Origin: Streptomyces sp. TLI_105
Lineage (GTDB): Bacteria > Actinomycetota > Actinomycetes > Streptomycetales > Streptomycetaceae
Direction of reading: 5' to 3'
Length of the DNA: 64,000 nucleotides
Assembly: GCF_900105415.1 (NCBI RefSeq)
Contig: NZ_FNSM01000001.1
Coordinates: 4,818,501-4,882,500, forward strand
Part shown: piece after piece, positions 31,691 through 40,976 of the stretch
Position numbering within the stretch: the stretch's first letter is position 1
Layout of the letters: each line of letters opens with the position of its first letter
Notes under the pieces: model-generated
The model's database searches: none
What the model was told of the DNA's origin: nothing
What the model saw: only the letters and a program-made list of their open reading frames with translations
Translations under genes and position numbers: made by a program

Positions 31691-32610
31691 GCCGGCACCT
31701 GACCTCGCTGCCCGAGTCCCGCACGCTCACCGCCGTCTCCGCCGACGGCTCCCCGATCCACGTCGAGGTGTACGGCCCCGAGGGCGCGCCCGCCGTGGTC
31801 CTGTCCCACGGCTGGACCTGCTCGATCGCCTTCTGGGCCGAGCAGATACGGTCCCTCGCCGCCGACCACCGGGTCATCGCCTACGACCAGCGCGGTCACG
31901 GCCGGTCCCCCGCGCCCGCCGCGACCGGCGGCTCGGGCTACTCGACGACGGCGCTCGCCGACGACCTGGAGGCGGTGCTCGCGGCCACCCTCGGCCCCGG
32001 CGAGCGGGCCGTCCTGGCCGGCCACTCCATGGGCGGCATGACGGTCATGGCGGCCGCCGAGCGGCCCGGCTTCCGGCAGCACGCCGCCGCCGTCCTGCTC
32101 TGCTCCACGGGACCCTCGCGGCTGACCGCGGAGGCCACCGTCGTACCGCTCCGGCCCGGCGGGCTGCGGAGCCGGCTGACGGCGGCCGTCCTCGGCGCGA
32201 AGGCACCGCTCGGCCCGGTCAACGCCGTGTCGAAGAAGATCCTGAAGTACGCGACGATGGGACCGGGTTCGGCGCCGGAGCGGGTCGAGGCCTGCGCGCG
32301 GATCGTGCACGCCTGCCCGCGCGGCGCCCGGTACGGCTGGTCGCAGGTCCTGGCCGGGCTCGACCTGGAGGCGGGGCTGCGGGAGCTCCGGGTCCCGGCG
32401 GCCGTGCTCGTCGGCACCGCCGACCGGCTCACCCCGGCCGTCCACTCCCGCGCGATGGCGGAGGCGCTGCCGCACTGCACGGGGTTCGTCGAGCTGGCAG
32501 GCATGGGCCACATGACACCGGTGGAGGCCCCGGAGGCCGTCACCGCGCAGATCCGCGAACTGACCCTCACGTACCTGGGCGTGAAGGAGAACGAGGAGGC
32601 AGGGGCATGA
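31687..32610 (+). CDS. Alpha/beta hydrolase
   Basis: A 307-residue alpha/beta hydrolase. The oxyanion HGWTCS segment, nucleophile elbow GHSMGG (Ser near residue 119), acid GTADRLTP and GMGHMTP histidine make a full triad. The GTG at 31687 overlaps the monooxygenase stop and its own stop overlaps the SDR ATG, so all three are coupled. Esterase action on the ester made by the monooxygenase is the natural inference. No signal peptide is present. Confidence 0.9.
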   Translation: MSRHLTSLPESRTLTAVSADGSPIHVEVYGPEGAPAVVLSHGWTCSIAFWAEQIRSLAADHRVIAYDQRGHGRSPAPAATGGSGYSTTALADDLEAVLAATLGPGERAVLAGHSMGGMTVMAAAERPGFRQHAAAVLLCSTGPSRLTAEATVVPLRPGGLRSRLTAAVLGAKAPLGPVNAVSKKILKYATMGPGSAPERVEACARIVHACPRGARYGWSQVLAGLDLEAGLRELRVPAAVLVGTADRLTPAVHSRAMAEALPHCTGFVELAGMGHMTPVEAPEAVTAQIRELTLTYLGVKENEEAGA

Positions 32611-33497
32611 GCAGGGTGAGCCTGGAAGGGCAGGTCGCGGTCGTCACCGGTGGGGCCCGGGGGGTCGGGGAGCTCCTCGCCCGCAAGCTCTCGGCGCGCG
32701 GTGCGAAGATCGCGCTCGTCGGTCTGGAGCCGGAGCAGCTCAAGGAGGTCGCCGGGCGGCTGCACACGGAGGCCGACTGGTGGCACGCCGACGTCACCGA
32801 CCACGAGGCGATGGCCCGGGTCGCGGCGGAGGTGAAGGAGCGGTTCGGGAAGGTCGACATCGTCGTCGCCAACGCCGGTGTGGCGGCGGGCGGTCCGTTC
32901 GTCGACTCCGACCCGGTCGCCTGGCGGCGGGTCATCGAGGTCAACCTCATCGGCGGCGCCGTCACCGGCCGGGCCTTCCTGCCCGTCCTCATGGAGTCGC
33001 GCGGGTACTTCCTCCAGATCGCCTCGCTCGCCGCGATCACGCCCGCCCCGATGATGACGGCGTACTGCGCCTCGAAGTCGGGCGTCGAGGCCTTCGCGCA
33101 CAGTCTGCGCGCCGAGGTCGCGTACAAGGGCGTGAAGGTCGGCGTCGGCTATCTGTCCTGGACCGACACGGACATGGTGCGGGGCGCGGACCAGGACGAC
33201 GTGATGAAGGAGCTGCGGCAACGGCTGCCGTGGCCCTCGAACCGCACGTACCCCCTGGGCCCGGCCGTCGACCGGATCGTGGCGGGCATCGAGCGGCGCT
33301 CGGCCCATGTGTACGCCCAGTGGTGGCTGCGCGGGATGCAGTCGGTCCGAGGCTATCTGCCGGGCCTGATCGCCACGGTGGGGCAGCGGGAGATGCGGCG
33401 CTTCGAGCCGCGCCTGGGCTCGGTCTCCAAGGGGCTGGTGGGCGCGGGCGGGGCGGCCGACGAGCAGGCGCGGGCGGAGGGCTCCTCCGCGCGGTAG
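32607..33497 (+). CDS. SDR family oxidoreductase of the BVMO operon
   Basis: A 296-residue short-chain dehydrogenase with VAVVTGGARGVGELLAR, VANAG, a catalytic Ser (QIASLAA) and Tyr-Lys (TAYCASKSG). The C-terminal 60 residues extend beyond the basic SDR fold with QWWLRGMQSVRGYLPGLIA, as in SDRs near mycobacterial monooxygenases. It could oxidise the alcohol released by the hydrolase or reduce the ketone. The ATG overlaps the hydrolase stop (ATGA). Confidence 0.9.
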   Translation: MSRVSLEGQVAVVTGGARGVGELLARKLSARGAKIALVGLEPEQLKEVAGRLHTEADWWHADVTDHEAMARVAAEVKERFGKVDIVVANAGVAAGGPFVDSDPVAWRRVIEVNLIGGAVTGRAFLPVLMESRGYFLQIASLAAITPAPMMTAYCASKSGVEAFAHSLRAEVAYKGVKVGVGYLSWTDTDMVRGADQDDVMKELRQRLPWPSNRTYPLGPAVDRIVAGIERRSAHVYAQWWLRGMQSVRGYLPGLIATVGQREMRRFEPRLGSVSKGLVGAGGAADEQARAEGSSAR

Positions 33498-33606
33498 CCC
33501 TCCGTAACTGATCGAAATGCGTGGAATGTTCGCTCGTGCGAGGCTGGTCGAGGCCGGAGGGGCACCCCGCCCCGGCCCCCTTTCACCCTTCTAGGAGAGA
33601 ACTTCC

Positions 33607-33804
33607 ATGGGCATGAAGGACCAGTTCCAGGACAAGGCGCAGCAGCTCAAGGAGCAGGCGCGACAGGCCGCCGACAAGGCGAAGGGCCAGGCGTCCGAGC
33701 GCGCCACCAAGGGCCGCGAGCGCTCCGACGAGGAGACCCGCCGGGCCCGGCAGGAGGCCGAGGACCGCATGGACCTGGACATGGACCAGGACCGCGGCGC
33801 CTGA
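33607..33804 (+). CDS. Small CsbD-like hydrophilic stress-type protein
   Basis: A 65-residue, highly charged, predicted all-helical protein (MGMKDQFQDKAQQLKEQARQAADKAKGQ...). The start resembles CsbD-family general-stress proteins, but the similarity is short and composition-driven. GGAGAG lies seven to eight bases before the ATG. It has its own terminator and upstream spacing, so it is likely monocistronic. Confidence 0.75.
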   Translation: MGMKDQFQDKAQQLKEQARQAADKAKGQASERATKGRERSDEETRRARQEAEDRMDLDMDQDRGA

Positions 33805-33824
33805 CGCCGGCACGTCCTTGAAGG

Positions 33825-33852
33825 AGGCGCACCCGGGAGACCGGGTGCGCCT
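33825..33852 (+). terminator. Terminator of the CsbD-like gene
   Basis: AGGCGCACCCGG (33825-33836) and its perfect complement (33841-33852) enclose a GAGA loop, 21 bases past the stop, followed by TCGCGCGC. Confidence 0.85.
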
Positions 33853-33870
33853 TCGCGCGCGGCCGGGGCC

Positions 33871-33980
33871 GCGTGCTCGGGGCCGTGCGCCCGGGGAGGC
33901 GGGCCTGGAGATGCGTGCCCGGGGACGCGGGCCTGGAGATGCGTGCCCGGGGTCGTGCGCCTGGAGACGCGTGCCCGTAT
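33871..33980. repeat. 28-bp intergenic tandem repeat
   Basis: The unit GGGCCTGGAGATGCGTGCCC plus eight more bases occurs at 33901 and 33929 almost identically, with a third diverged copy at 33957 and partial similarity upstream from 33871. It is non-coding and lies between a terminator and the next promoter. Confidence 0.85.
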
Positions 33981-34039
33981 TCGGATCTTGTCGCGTAACT
34001 CCCGCGCGTTCCCCGCCGGATCTTCGTACGGTGATCGTC

Positions 34040-34549
34040 ATGGCCGTACTTGAGCGTCTCCGACCCGATCACGCCCCCGCCCTGCTCGCCTTCGAGCGGG
34101 AGAACCGGGGGTTCTTCGCCGCGCGGGTGCCCGACCGGGGCGACGCGTACTTCGAGGAGTTCGACGACAGGCACCGGGAGCTGATCGAGGCGCAGGAGGC
34201 GGGCGAGATCCGCTTCCACGTGCTCGTCGCGGAGGGCGGGGAGATAGTCGGGCGGGTCAACCTGGTCGACGTGGACACCGGCGCGGGCAGCGCCGAGCTC
34301 GGCTTCCGGCTCGCCGCGAAGGCGACCGGGCGGGGGATCGCCACCCGGGGGGTGCGGGAGGTGTGCCGGCTGGCCGTCGAGGAGTACGGGCTCAGCCGGC
34401 TGACCGCCTTCGTGGCCCTGGGCAACGACGCGTCGAGCGCGGTGCTCGCCCGGGCCGGCTTCGGGGCCGTGGGGAGCGTGACCCTCGACGACGGCGAACC
34501 GGGCACCGCCTATGAGCTGGACCTGGTCCTGACCACCGCCACCGCCTGA
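34040..34549 (+). CDS. GNAT acetyltransferase (RimJ-like)
   Basis: A 169-residue GNAT with ERLRPDHAPALLAFERENRGFFAARVPDRG at the start and AELGFRLAAKATGRGIATRGVREVCRLAVEEYGL, GNDASSAVLARAGFGAVG for cofactor binding. This pattern is common among protein N-acetyltransferase relatives. The ATG at 34040 has TACGGT seven bases upstream (leaderless pattern); a GTG at 34031 would overlap that element. It converges with the tricorn gene. Confidence 0.87.
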   Translation: MAVLERLRPDHAPALLAFERENRGFFAARVPDRGDAYFEEFDDRHRELIEAQEAGEIRFHVLVAEGGEIVGRVNLVDVDTGAGSAELGFRLAAKATGRGIATRGVREVCRLAVEEYGLSRLTAFVALGNDASSAVLARAGFGAVGSVTLDDGEPGTAYELDLVLTTATA

Positions 34550-34599
34550 CCCGACCCGGACGCCGCGGCCCTCTCCGACCCCGACCCGCCGGACACCCC

Positions 34600-37500
34600 C
34601 TAGTCGTTCTCCGGCCTCGGTGGCAGTTTCGGGCGGGAGCGGTCCGGGAGGGACTCGTAGCCCGGGGGGCTCGCCGCCGGGGTCTCGTCCAGGAGGGCGA
34701 GGGCGACGTGGACCGCGTCGTCGAGCTGGGCGTGCCGGCCCTCGGCCCAGTCGAGGGGGGTGCGGAGGATCGCGAGGTCGGGTTCGACGCCGTGGTTCTC
34801 CAGGGACCAGCCGTACTCGGGGAACCAGGCCGCGTTCATCGGCACCGTGATCTGGGTGCCGTCGCCGAGCCGGTGGCGGCCGGTCATGCCGACGACCCCG
34901 CCCCAGGTGCGCTGTCCGACGACGGGGCCGAGGCCGAGGAGTTTGAAGGCGGCGGTGATCATGTCGCCGTCGGAGGAGGTGGCCTCGTCGGCGAGGGCGA
35001 CGACGGGGCCGCGCGGGGCGTTGGAGGCGTAACTGACGGGCTGGGCGTTCCGGGTGAGGTCCCAGCCGAGGATCCTGCGGGTCAGTTTCTCGATGACGAG
35101 TTCGCTGATGTTGCCGCCGGCGTTGCCGCGGACGTCGACGATGAGGGCGGGCCGGGAGACCTCCATGCGCAGGTCGCGGTTGAACTGGGCCCAGCCGGAG
35201 CCGCCCATGTCGGGGATGTGGAGGTAGCCGCAGCGGCCGCCGCTGACCTCGCGGACGACCGCACGGCGTTTGGCGACCCAGTCCTGGTAGCGCAGGGGGC
35301 GCTCGTCGATGAGGGGGACGACGGCGACGCGGCGGGCGCGGCCCTCGCCCTCGGCGGGGACGAAGGTGAGCTCGACGGTGGTGCCGCCGGTGCCGGAGAG
35401 CAGCGGGTACGGGCCGGTGACGGGGTCGACGGGCCGGCCGTCGACGTGGGTGAGGACGGCGCCCTCGCGGATGCCGGTGCCGGCGAGCGGGGAGCGGGCC
35501 TTGGAGTCGGAGGACTCGCCGGGCAGGATGCGCTTCACGGTCCAGCCGGCCTCGCGGGGCACGAGGTTGGCGCCGAGGAGGCCCATGGGCCGCTGGTAGT
35601 GCGGCGGTCCCTCGTTGCGGCGGGCGGGGGTGACGTACGCGTGCGAGGTGCCGAGTTCGCCCATCACCTCGCGGAGCAGGTCGGCGAACTCGTCGGGGGA
35701 GGCGACCCGTTCGACGAGGGGCCGGTACTGGTCGAGGACGGCCGTCCAGTCGACGCCGCCCATGTCGGGCTCCCAGAAGTAGGCGCGGACGATCCGGCCG
35801 GCCTCGTCGAAGGCCTGCCGCCATTCGGCGCCGGGGTCGATCTCGTGCAGGATGCGCCGCAGGTCCAGGTAGACGGTGGAGTCGCCGTCGCCGGGCTCGG
35901 TGGCGGGCACGGCCCGCAGTTCGCCCTCGTCGGCGACGACGAGCCGGGTGCCGTCGCCGCTGACCGCGAACCAGTCGAGGTCCTTGGCGAGTTCGCTCTT
36001 GCGGGCCTTGGTGATGGAGAAGTGCTCCAGGGTGGGCTTGCCCGAGGTGTCGGCCGGGTTGGCGAAGGTCTCGCCGAGCGCGCCCGAGATGGGCCAGCGC
36101 AGCCAGACCAGGCCGCCGCCGCTGACCGGGTGCAGCGCCGAGTACTTGGAGGCGGCGACCGGGAAGGGGGTGACCCGGTCGGGGAGGCCCTCGATCTCGA
36201 CGGTGACCGTGCCGTCGCCGGTCTCGGTGTCGTCGTCGGCGGGGTCGAGGCCGCCGGCCGCCGGGCGCCCGTCGGGGAGGAGCGCGAAGGGGGAGGGCGT
36301 GGCGGAGGAGAGCGGGACGAGGTAGGGGCGGCAGCCGAGCGGGAAGGACAGGTCGCCGGTGTGCACGTCGTACACCGGGTCGAAGCCGCGCCAGGAGAGG
36401 AAGGCGAGGTAGCGGCCGTCGCGGGTGAAGACCGGGTTCTCGTCCTCGAAGCGCCCGTTGGTGACGTCGACGACGGTGCGGGGGCCGGGGCCGGAGATCC
36501 GGGCCATCTTGATGGAGCGCAGGGAGCGGCCGATGCCCGGGTGGGACCAGGTCAGCCAGTCGCCGTCGGGGGAGAAGGCGAGGTCGCGGACGGGGCCGTT
36601 GACGGACCTGATCAGTTCCGTCACCTCGCCGTCGGGCTCCTCCGTGCCCGCGGCGGCGGCCGCCTCTTCGGACACGGTCAGGAGGAGGAGCCGGCCGTCG
36701 TGGGAGGCGATCGCGAGGCGCTCGCCGTCGGGGTCGGAGACGAGTTCCTCGACCCGGCCGAGGGCGCCCGAGGCGAGCCTGCGGGGCGGCCGGTCGCCGC
36801 TGGCGCGCGGCAGATAGGCGACCTCGACGGCGTCCTCGCCCTCGGCGTCGGTGACGTAGGCGACCTGGCCGCCGCTGCCGAGCATCTCGGGGAGCCGGAC
36901 GCGGACGCCGGGGGTGTCGATGATGGTGCGGGCGGGGCCGTCTCGGTGGGTGAGCCAGTAGAGGCTGCCGCGCACGGAGACGGCGGAGGCCCGGCCGGTC
37001 TCGTCGACGGAGACGGCGTCGACGTGGTGGGCGGCCGGCACCTGGTAGGAGCGGCGGCCGACGCGCTGGCCGCCGAGCCGCACCTCCAGCTTGCGGGGGC
37101 GGGAGTCGGCGGTGAGGGCGTCGACGGTCCACAGCTCGCCCGCGCACTGGTAGACGACCCGGTGTCCGTCGCTGGAGGCGTGCCGGGCGTAGAAGTCGTC
37201 GTGGTCGGTGTGGCGGCGCAGGTCGGTGCCGTCGGGCAGGCAGGAGTAGAGGTTGCCGATGCCCTCGTGGTCGGAGAGGAAGGCGATGCGGCCGTCGACG
37301 ACCATGGCGCAGTCGAGGTGGCCGCCGAGGTCGGGCAACAGCCGCTCCCCGTGGAGCCAGAGGCGGCCGGTGGCGCCGCCGAGGTACCGCTTCCAGGCGG
37401 CCGGCTCGTGCGGCGGCTTGCCGGTGAGGAGGAGGGTGCGGCGCTCGGCGCCGTCCCCGCAGATGGCGGGGTCGTCGGTGAGGGCGATGTCCGAGACGGG

Positions 37501-37932
37501 GCCCCAGGGCATGCGGAGGCCGGGGGAGCCGTCGGTGGGGACGGTGTAGGCCCAGGAGTAGTACGAGAAGGGCTGCCCGTGCGAGGAGACGGCGAGGATG
37601 TCGGAGCGGCCGTCCTTGTCGGGAGGCGTCCAGCCGCAGACCCGGGTGTCGGTGGAGCCCCAGTAGCTGAGCCGCCGGGCGGGGCCGCCGCCGATGGGGA
37701 CGAGGTGGATCTCGGGGTCGAGGCTGCGCCAGTTCGTGTACGCGATGTGCCGACCGTCCGGCGAGAAGCGCGGGTGGCCGACCCGCGTCCGGTCGACGGT
37801 GAGGCGCCAGGCCCGGCCGGGGCGGTGACCCTCGGGGACGAGCGGGGCGACCCACAGGTCGTCCTCGGCGGCGAAGCACAGCAGGTCGTCGTGGAGGTGC
37901 GGAAAACGGAGATACGCGACGTCGTCACTCAC
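34600..37932 (-). CDS. Tricorn protease homologue, S41 family
   Basis: An 1110-residue cytoplasmic protease that trims oligopeptides, probably downstream of the proteasome. The N-terminal two thirds are two beta-propellers (WD-like FSPDGRHIAYTNW, SDHEGIGNLYS, FSPDGDWLTWSHPG, FTRDGRYLAFLSW). A helical C1 domain, a PDZ domain (near REAGWTVKRILPGES) and the S41 C2 domain follow. The catalytic tetrad is visible: His764 in GTSHAY, Ser987-Asp988 in TSSDGD, and Glu1050 in HGVEPD. The GTG at 37932 begins the conserved SDDVAYLRFPHLHDDLLCF. The frame stays open upstream, but that part covers the TetR operators and is not expected to be coding. It is divergent from the TetR gene. Confidence 0.93.
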   Translation of the reverse strand: MSDDVAYLRFPHLHDDLLCFAAEDDLWVAPLVPEGHRPGRAWRLTVDRTRVGHPRFSPDGRHIAYTNWRSLDPEIHLVPIGGGPARRLSYWGSTDTRVCGWTPPDKDGRSDILAVSSHGQPFSYYSWAYTVPTDGSPGLRMPWGPVSDIALTDDPAICGDGAERRTLLLTGKPPHEPAAWKRYLGGATGRLWLHGERLLPDLGGHLDCAMVVDGRIAFLSDHEGIGNLYSCLPDGTDLRRHTDHDDFYARHASSDGHRVVYQCAGELWTVDALTADSRPRKLEVRLGGQRVGRRSYQVPAAHHVDAVSVDETGRASAVSVRGSLYWLTHRDGPARTIIDTPGVRVRLPEMLGSGGQVAYVTDAEGEDAVEVAYLPRASGDRPPRRLASGALGRVEELVSDPDGERLAIASHDGRLLLLTVSEEAAAAAGTEEPDGEVTELIRSVNGPVRDLAFSPDGDWLTWSHPGIGRSLRSIKMARISGPGPRTVVDVTNGRFEDENPVFTRDGRYLAFLSWRGFDPVYDVHTGDLSFPLGCRPYLVPLSSATPSPFALLPDGRPAAGGLDPADDDTETGDGTVTVEIEGLPDRVTPFPVAASKYSALHPVSGGGLVWLRWPISGALGETFANPADTSGKPTLEHFSITKARKSELAKDLDWFAVSGDGTRLVVADEGELRAVPATEPGDGDSTVYLDLRRILHEIDPGAEWRQAFDEAGRIVRAYFWEPDMGGVDWTAVLDQYRPLVERVASPDEFADLLREVMGELGTSHAYVTPARRNEGPPHYQRPMGLLGANLVPREAGWTVKRILPGESSDSKARSPLAGTGIREGAVLTHVDGRPVDPVTGPYPLLSGTGGTTVELTFVPAEGEGRARRVAVVPLIDERPLRYQDWVAKRRAVVREVSGGRCGYLHIPDMGGSGWAQFNRDLRMEVSRPALIVDVRGNAGGNISELVIEKLTRRILGWDLTRNAQPVSYASNAPRGPVVALADEATSSDGDMITAAFKLLGLGPVVGQRTWGGVVGMTGRHRLGDGTQITVPMNAAWFPEYGWSLENHGVEPDLAILRTPLDWAEGRHAQLDDAVHVALALLDETPAASPPGYESLPDRSRPKLPPRPEND

Positions 37933-38013
37933 CTCCCCATGCTTTCCGCGCTGAGGGGGTGAGGCAACTCGTACGGGTGTGCGTTCCGGTTCGGCGTGTG
38001 GCTCAGGACACGT

Positions 38014-38074
38014 ACGAAACGGTTTCGTTTCGCTGGAGGCGGGGGTATCTTCGTACTGTACGAAACCGTTTCGT
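38014..38074. promoter_or_regulatory. Two near-identical palindromic operators upstream of the TetR gene
   Basis: ACGAAAC-G-GTTTCGT (38014-38028) and ACGAAAC-C-GTTTCGT (38060-38074) are perfect 15-bp palindromes with identical arms, 46 bases apart centre to centre. They lie between the divergent tricorn and TetR genes, as expected for autoregulation by the TetR protein. A -10-like TATCTT lies between them (38046-38051). Confidence 0.9.
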
Positions 38075-38104
38075 TCGCCTCTTCGTCGGATCGGAGCCAC
38101 GGCC

Positions 38105-38677
38105 ATGGCACGCACCAGACTCACTCCCGAGCGGGAGTCCGAGCTGTACGCGGCCGTGCTCGACCTCCTCCGCGAGGTCGGCTACGACGCCCTCACCATG
38201 GACGCCGTCGCCGCCCGCACCCACTCCAGCAAGGCCACCCTCTACCGCCAGTGGGGGAGCAAGCCCGAGCTGGTCGCCCGGGCGCTGCGCGCCAACAAGC
38301 CGGCCGATCTCTCCGAGATCGACACCGGCTCCCTGCGCGGCGACTTCCACGAGCTGATGGAGCGGACCGACGACTGCCAGATGGAGAAGGACTCCGCGCT
38401 GATGCGGGGTCTGGCCCATGCCGTCCACACCCACCCCGACCTGCACCGGGCGCTGCGCGAGCTGCTCATCGAACCCGAGATGACCGGCCTCGACGAACTG
38501 CTGCGCCGAGCGGTCCGCAGGGGCGAGGTCGACGCGGGCAACCCGGCGCTGAAGCTCGTCCCGCACATGCTGATCGGTGCCTTCATCGCCCGCCCGCTGA
38601 TCGACGATCAGCCGGTCGACCGCGCGTTCCTCAGTGCCTACGTCGACGCCGTCGTGCTCCCCTCACTCGGCGTCTGA
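38105..38677 (+). CDS. TetR/AcrR family transcriptional repressor
   Basis: A 190-residue regulator with an N-terminal helix-turn-helix (LYAAVLDLLREVGYDALTMDAVAARTHSSKATLYRQWGSKPELV) and a helical ligand domain. It is preceded by two matching palindromes and followed by an MMPL exporter gene, the usual layout of a drug-responsive repressor-exporter pair. The ATG at 38105 gives MARTRLTPERESELY. Ligand unknown. Confidence 0.92.
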   Translation: MARTRLTPERESELYAAVLDLLREVGYDALTMDAVAARTHSSKATLYRQWGSKPELVARALRANKPADLSEIDTGSLRGDFHELMERTDDCQMEKDSALMRGLAHAVHTHPDLHRALRELLIEPEMTGLDELLRRAVRRGEVDAGNPALKLVPHMLIGAFIARPLIDDQPVDRAFLSAYVDAVVLPSLGV

Positions 38678-38791
38678 CCCCGCTCCACCCCTTTCTCTCC
38701 ACCTGATTTCTCTCCACCTGACGACGAACCGCTCACGCCGTCGGGCCGGCTCCCCATGCCCTGTCCCACCCCACACCGGGAGTACGCCCCC

Positions 38792-40951
38792 GTGGCCACG
38801 TTCCTCTACAAGCTGGGTCGCACCGCCTTCCGGCGCCGACGGCTCGTCGCCCTCCTCTGGGTGGCGCTCCTCGCGATCGCCGGCGTCGGTGCCGCCACCG
38901 CACCCACCGCCACCTCCAGTTCCTTCTCGATCCCCGGCACCGAGGCCCAGCGCGCCTTCGACCTGCTCGAAGAGCGCTTCCCGGGCGCCGGAGCCGACGG
39001 GGCCACCGCCCGCGTCGTCTTCAAGGCCCCCGAGGGCCAGAAGATGACCGACCCGGCCCACAAGGCCGTCGTCGAGGAGACCGTCGCCGCGCTCAGGTCC
39101 GGCTCGGACCAGATCGTCCAGGTCACCGACCCGTACACCGCGCACGCCGTCTCCCAGAACGGCTCCACCGCCTACGTCTCGGTCTCCTACAAGGTCAACG
39201 CCATGGAGCTGACCGACGAGACGCGCGAGGCGCTGACCCAGGCCGGGCTGGGCGCCCAGGGCAAGGGGCTGACCGTCGAGGTCGGCGGCGACGCCCTCCA
39301 GAGCATGCCGGAGCAGGGTGCGAGCGAGGCCATCGGCATCGTCCTCGCGGGCATCGTGCTCGTCATCACCTTCGGCTCGCTCGTCGCGGCCGGGCTCCCG
39401 CTGCTCACCGCGATCATCGGCGTCGGCATCGGCGTCTCGACGGTCACCGCGCTCGCCAGCGTCCTGGACCTCGGCACCACCACCTCCACGCTCGCGTCGA
39501 TGATCGGCCTCGCCGTCGGCATCGACTACGCCCTCTTCATCGTCTCCCGCTACCGCTCGGAGCTCGCCGAGGGCCGTACGAAGGAGGACGCCGCCGGGCG
39601 CGCGGTCGGCACGGCCGGCTCCGCCGTCGTCTTCGCCGGGCTCACCGTCGTCATCGCCCTGGTCGGCCTGGCCGTCGTCAACATCCCGATGCTGACGAAG
39701 ATGGGCTTCGCCGCCGCCGGCACGGTCGTGATCGCGGTCCTCATCGCGCTCACCCTCATCCCCGCCCTGCTCGGCTTCGCGGGCGACAAGGTCGTCAGCC
39801 GCAAGCAGCGCAAGGGCGCCGCCGAGGCGAGCGACAAGCCCAACGGCGGCACCCGTTGGGCCCGTTTCGTCATCCGCCGCCCGCTGATGGTGCTGATCGT
39901 CGGCGTCCTCGGCCTCGGTGCGATCGCCGTGCCCGCCGCCTCCCTGGAGATGGGCCTGCCGGACGACGGCGTGAAGCCCACCTCCACCACCGAGCGCCGG
40001 GCGTACGACACGCTGTCCGACGGCTTCGGCCCCGGCTTCAACGGCCCGCTGCTGGTCGTCGTGGACGGCGACAAGGCGACCGCCGACCGGACGGTCTCCA
40101 CGATCAAGGGCCTCGACGGCTGGGCGGCGGTCACCCCGGCGACCCCGAACAAGGCCGGCGACGCCGCGATGATCACCGTGGTCCCGAAGGACCGGCCGTC
40201 CTCGGCGGCCACCGAGGACCTGGTCCACGACATCCGCGACGCCACGGGCGACGACGTCCTGGTCACCGGCGCCACCGCGATGAACATCGACTTCTCGCAG
40301 AAGATGAACGACGCGCTCGTGCCGTACCTGGCGCTCGTCGTCGGCCTCGCCTTCGTGCTCCTGACCCTCGTCTTCCGCTCGGTCCTCGTCCCCCTGAAGG
40401 CGGCCCTCGGCTTCCTGCTCTCGGTGGTCGCGGCCCTCGGCGCGGTCGTCGCGGTCTTCCAGTGGGGCTGGCTCGGCGGTCTCTTCGGCGTCGAGCAGAC
40501 CGGCCCGATCATGTCGATGATGCCGATCTTCATGGTGGGCGTCGTCTTCGGCCTCGCGATGGACTACGAGGTCTTCCTCGTCACCCGGATGCGCGAGGCG
40601 TACGTGCACGGACAGCGGCCCGGCGAGGCGATCGTGACCGGCTTCCGGCACAGCGCCCGGGTGGTCACCGCCGCCGCGGTGATCATGATCGCGGTCTTCT
40701 CCGGCTTCATCGGCATGGACGACCAGATGATCAAGATGATCGGCTTCGGCCTGGCGGCCGCCGTCCTCTTCGACGCCTTCGTGGTCCGCATGGCGATCGT
40801 CCCGGCCGTCCTGGCGCTCCTCGGCCGCAAGGCCTGGTGGCTGCCGAAGTGGCTGGACCGGATCCTGCCGGACGTGGACGTGGAGGGCGAGGGACTCGCC
40901 GAGCCCGCCGGTGGGCCCGGTGCCGCGAAGCCGGACCTCGTGAAGGCCTGA
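38792..40951 (+). CDS. MMPL family RND transporter
   Basis: A 719-residue RND-type exporter of the MMPL group that uses proton motive force to move lipids or drugs. It has two repeated halves, each with one helix, an outer domain and five helices. GIDYALFIVSRYRSEL and AMDYEVFLVTRMREAY are the Asp-Tyr proton-relay motifs in TM4 and TM10. The GTG at 38792 follows GGGAG nine bases upstream; an upstream ATG at 38756 would add a Pro-rich stretch. It lies 114 bases after the TetR gene. Substrate unknown. Confidence 0.92.
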   Translation: MATFLYKLGRTAFRRRRLVALLWVALLAIAGVGAATAPTATSSSFSIPGTEAQRAFDLLEERFPGAGADGATARVVFKAPEGQKMTDPAHKAVVEETVAALRSGSDQIVQVTDPYTAHAVSQNGSTAYVSVSYKVNAMELTDETREALTQAGLGAQGKGLTVEVGGDALQSMPEQGASEAIGIVLAGIVLVITFGSLVAAGLPLLTAIIGVGIGVSTVTALASVLDLGTTTSTLASMIGLAVGIDYALFIVSRYRSELAEGRTKEDAAGRAVGTAGSAVVFAGLTVVIALVGLAVVNIPMLTKMGFAAAGTVVIAVLIALTLIPALLGFAGDKVVSRKQRKGAAEASDKPNGGTRWARFVIRRPLMVLIVGVLGLGAIAVPAASLEMGLPDDGVKPTSTTERRAYDTLSDGFGPGFNGPLLVVVDGDKATADRTVSTIKGLDGWAAVTPATPNKAGDAAMITVVPKDRPSSAATEDLVHDIRDATGDDVLVTGATAMNIDFSQKMNDALVPYLALVVGLAFVLLTLVFRSVLVPLKAALGFLLSVVAALGAVVAVFQWGWLGGLFGVEQTGPIMSMMPIFMVGVVFGLAMDYEVFLVTRMREAYVHGQRPGEAIVTGFRHSARVVTAAAVIMIAVFSGFIGMDDQMIKMIGFGLAAAVLFDAFVVRMAIVPAVLALLGRKAWWLPKWLDRILPDVDVEGEGLAEPAGGPGAAKPDLVKA

Positions 40952-40976
40952 TCCCCGGGCTGGTCCCCGTACGCCG

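Noticed and set aside
34708..37962. Long plus-strand open frame opposite the tricorn gene
   Set aside because: Val/Gly/Asp-rich composition typical of an antisense frame in high GC. The minus strand has the full tricorn catalytic tetrad.
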